Below, piece after piece: positions 63,460-64,000 of a stretch of DNA of 64,000 nt. Position 1 is the first letter of the stretch. Each line of letters begins with the position of its first letter. A program made the translations under genes and the position numbers. Source of the stretch: Lachnospiraceae bacterium. Its GTDB lineage: Bacteria; Bacillota; Clostridia; Lachnospirales; Lachnospiraceae. The notes below the pieces were generated by a model, which had not been told where the DNA came from, did not search any database, and saw only the letters and a list, made by a program, of their open reading frames with translations. The stretch lies in the NCBI GenBank assembly GCA_014804425.1, contig JAAUZV010000006.1, forward strand, positions 70,540-134,539, read 5' to 3'.

Positions 63460-63972
63460 TTACAACATATTCCAACCATCTTTAAAAAGGCCATAATAAT
63501 AGAGGTCCGCCCCATTTCCATCATTGTCTTTTGCCTGACTCCGCTGAATCCCTTCCAACTGCATACCGAATTTTTTCATCAAGCCAACTGACTTTACGGT
63601 ATCAATGGATTCAGCAAATATCTTATGTGCGTCCAGTTCATTGAAGGCATAATCGATCACTGCTTTGCATGATTCATATGCATAACCCTGCCGCCAGAAG
63701 TTTTTGTTGAAAATCCAGCCAATTTCGTATACGCCTTCCTCAAACATATTGAACAGAATATATCCAATCATCTTACCGCTATCTTTATGAACCGCAGCGA
63801 CAGCACCTCTTTTTCTAATACAAAACTCCGACAAGAAATTAGACGTTTTTTCAAGGCTATATGCAGGTTCACAATTTTTCATTACTTCAGCATCGCCAAA
63901 AATATCATGTAAATCTTTAACGTCATCCATTGTATAGTCCCGAATGATCATTCTTTCAGTTTCAATATACAT
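63460..63972 (-). CDS. RimJ/RimL family GNAT acetyltransferase
   Basis: 170 residues. MYIETERMIIRDYTMDDVKD at the start, YEIGWIFNKNFWRQGYAYES and FAESIDTVKSVGLMKKFGMQ are typical of RimJ/RimL. It should acetylate a protein N-terminus or small amine. The ATG at 63972 follows GCAGGAG. It is divergent in function from the MarR gene but reads on the same strand. Confidence 0.9.
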   Translation of the reverse strand: MYIETERMIIRDYTMDDVKDLHDIFGDAEVMKNCEPAYSLEKTSNFLSEFCIRKRGAVAAVHKDSGKMIGYILFNMFEEGVYEIGWIFNKNFWRQGYAYESCKAVIDYAFNELDAHKIFAESIDTVKSVGLMKKFGMQLEGIQRSQAKDNDGNGADLYYYGLFKDGWNML

Positions 63973-64000
63973 CTGTATTACTCCTGCACATTCCGATTTT

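Overview
The window reads as a chromosomal segment of a low-to-mid GC Gram-positive anaerobe, most likely a Lachnospiraceae-type clostridium. The reasons are family content and layout: a DUF5717-like giant protein, an HrcA/CIRCE heat-shock site, a GerMN lipoprotein, DUF6273, DUF1653 and DUF6512 families, AGGAGG-type ribosome binding sites before most genes, and a dense genome with most genes on the minus strand. No rRNA, phage module, CRISPR array or transposase gene was seen. One tRNA gene, tRNA-Gly(GCC), is present.

Layout. 1-1285 is the 5' part of a DUF5717-like gene. 1455-1850 holds a compact type I toxin-antitoxin-like unit: a 52-residue membrane peptide and a convergent antisense RNA. 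1853-11446 carries a sugar-phosphate kinase, htpG behind a CIRCE operator, a PrsA-like foldase, a PHP hydrolase, a repeat-bearing zinc-ribbon membrane protein, dihydrofolate reductase, a beta-CASP metallo-hydrolase, a truncated SDR and a papain-like protein. 11439-16160 has a multi-PAS HD-GYP protein, the tRNA and a membrane-anchored GH3 enzyme. 16161-16773 has no confident protein gene but does contain a promoter and a strong hairpin. 16774-26717 holds a TauE exporter, a MacB-like export set (permease, large surface protein, ATPase), a glycosyltransferase, mutY, a 5'-nucleotidase and two small unknowns.

26718-37033 is the most accessory-looking part: a self-regulated TetR with an AlkD-like DNA glycosylase, an ECF sigma factor joined to an unknown domain, a repeat-rich lipoprotein, a divergent MATE/AraC pair, a TIR-transmembrane-DUF6273 protein, a VOC protein, an epimerase and a CPBP protease. 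37260-45928 has a surface pullulanase, acetyltransferases, YqeY, an orphan flagellin plus FlaG-domain pair, and a nucleotidyltransferase/methyltransferase/UDP-sugar decarboxylase group. 45994-53451 is a run of competence, envelope-signalling and replication genes: comEA-like, response regulator, histidine kinase, GerMN lipoprotein, comEC, holA.

53558-61402 is arginine biosynthesis: argC, an SseB-like gene, a GNAT gene, argB, argD and an unusual solute-binding protein on the minus strand, divergent from argG, with ArgR-like boxes between. The last 2.6 kb has a DUF6512 membrane protein, a flavodoxin, a MarR regulator whose stop codon lies inside a structured repeat, and a RimJ/L-type acetyltransferase.

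The observations I rate highest are the toxin/antisense unit with its RBS-masking hairpin, the TIR-transmembrane-DUF6273 protein, the sigma-factor fusion with an internal ribosome binding site, the homopolymer at the MATE start, and the orphan flagellin pair. All functional statements are from reading the sequence; no database search was run.
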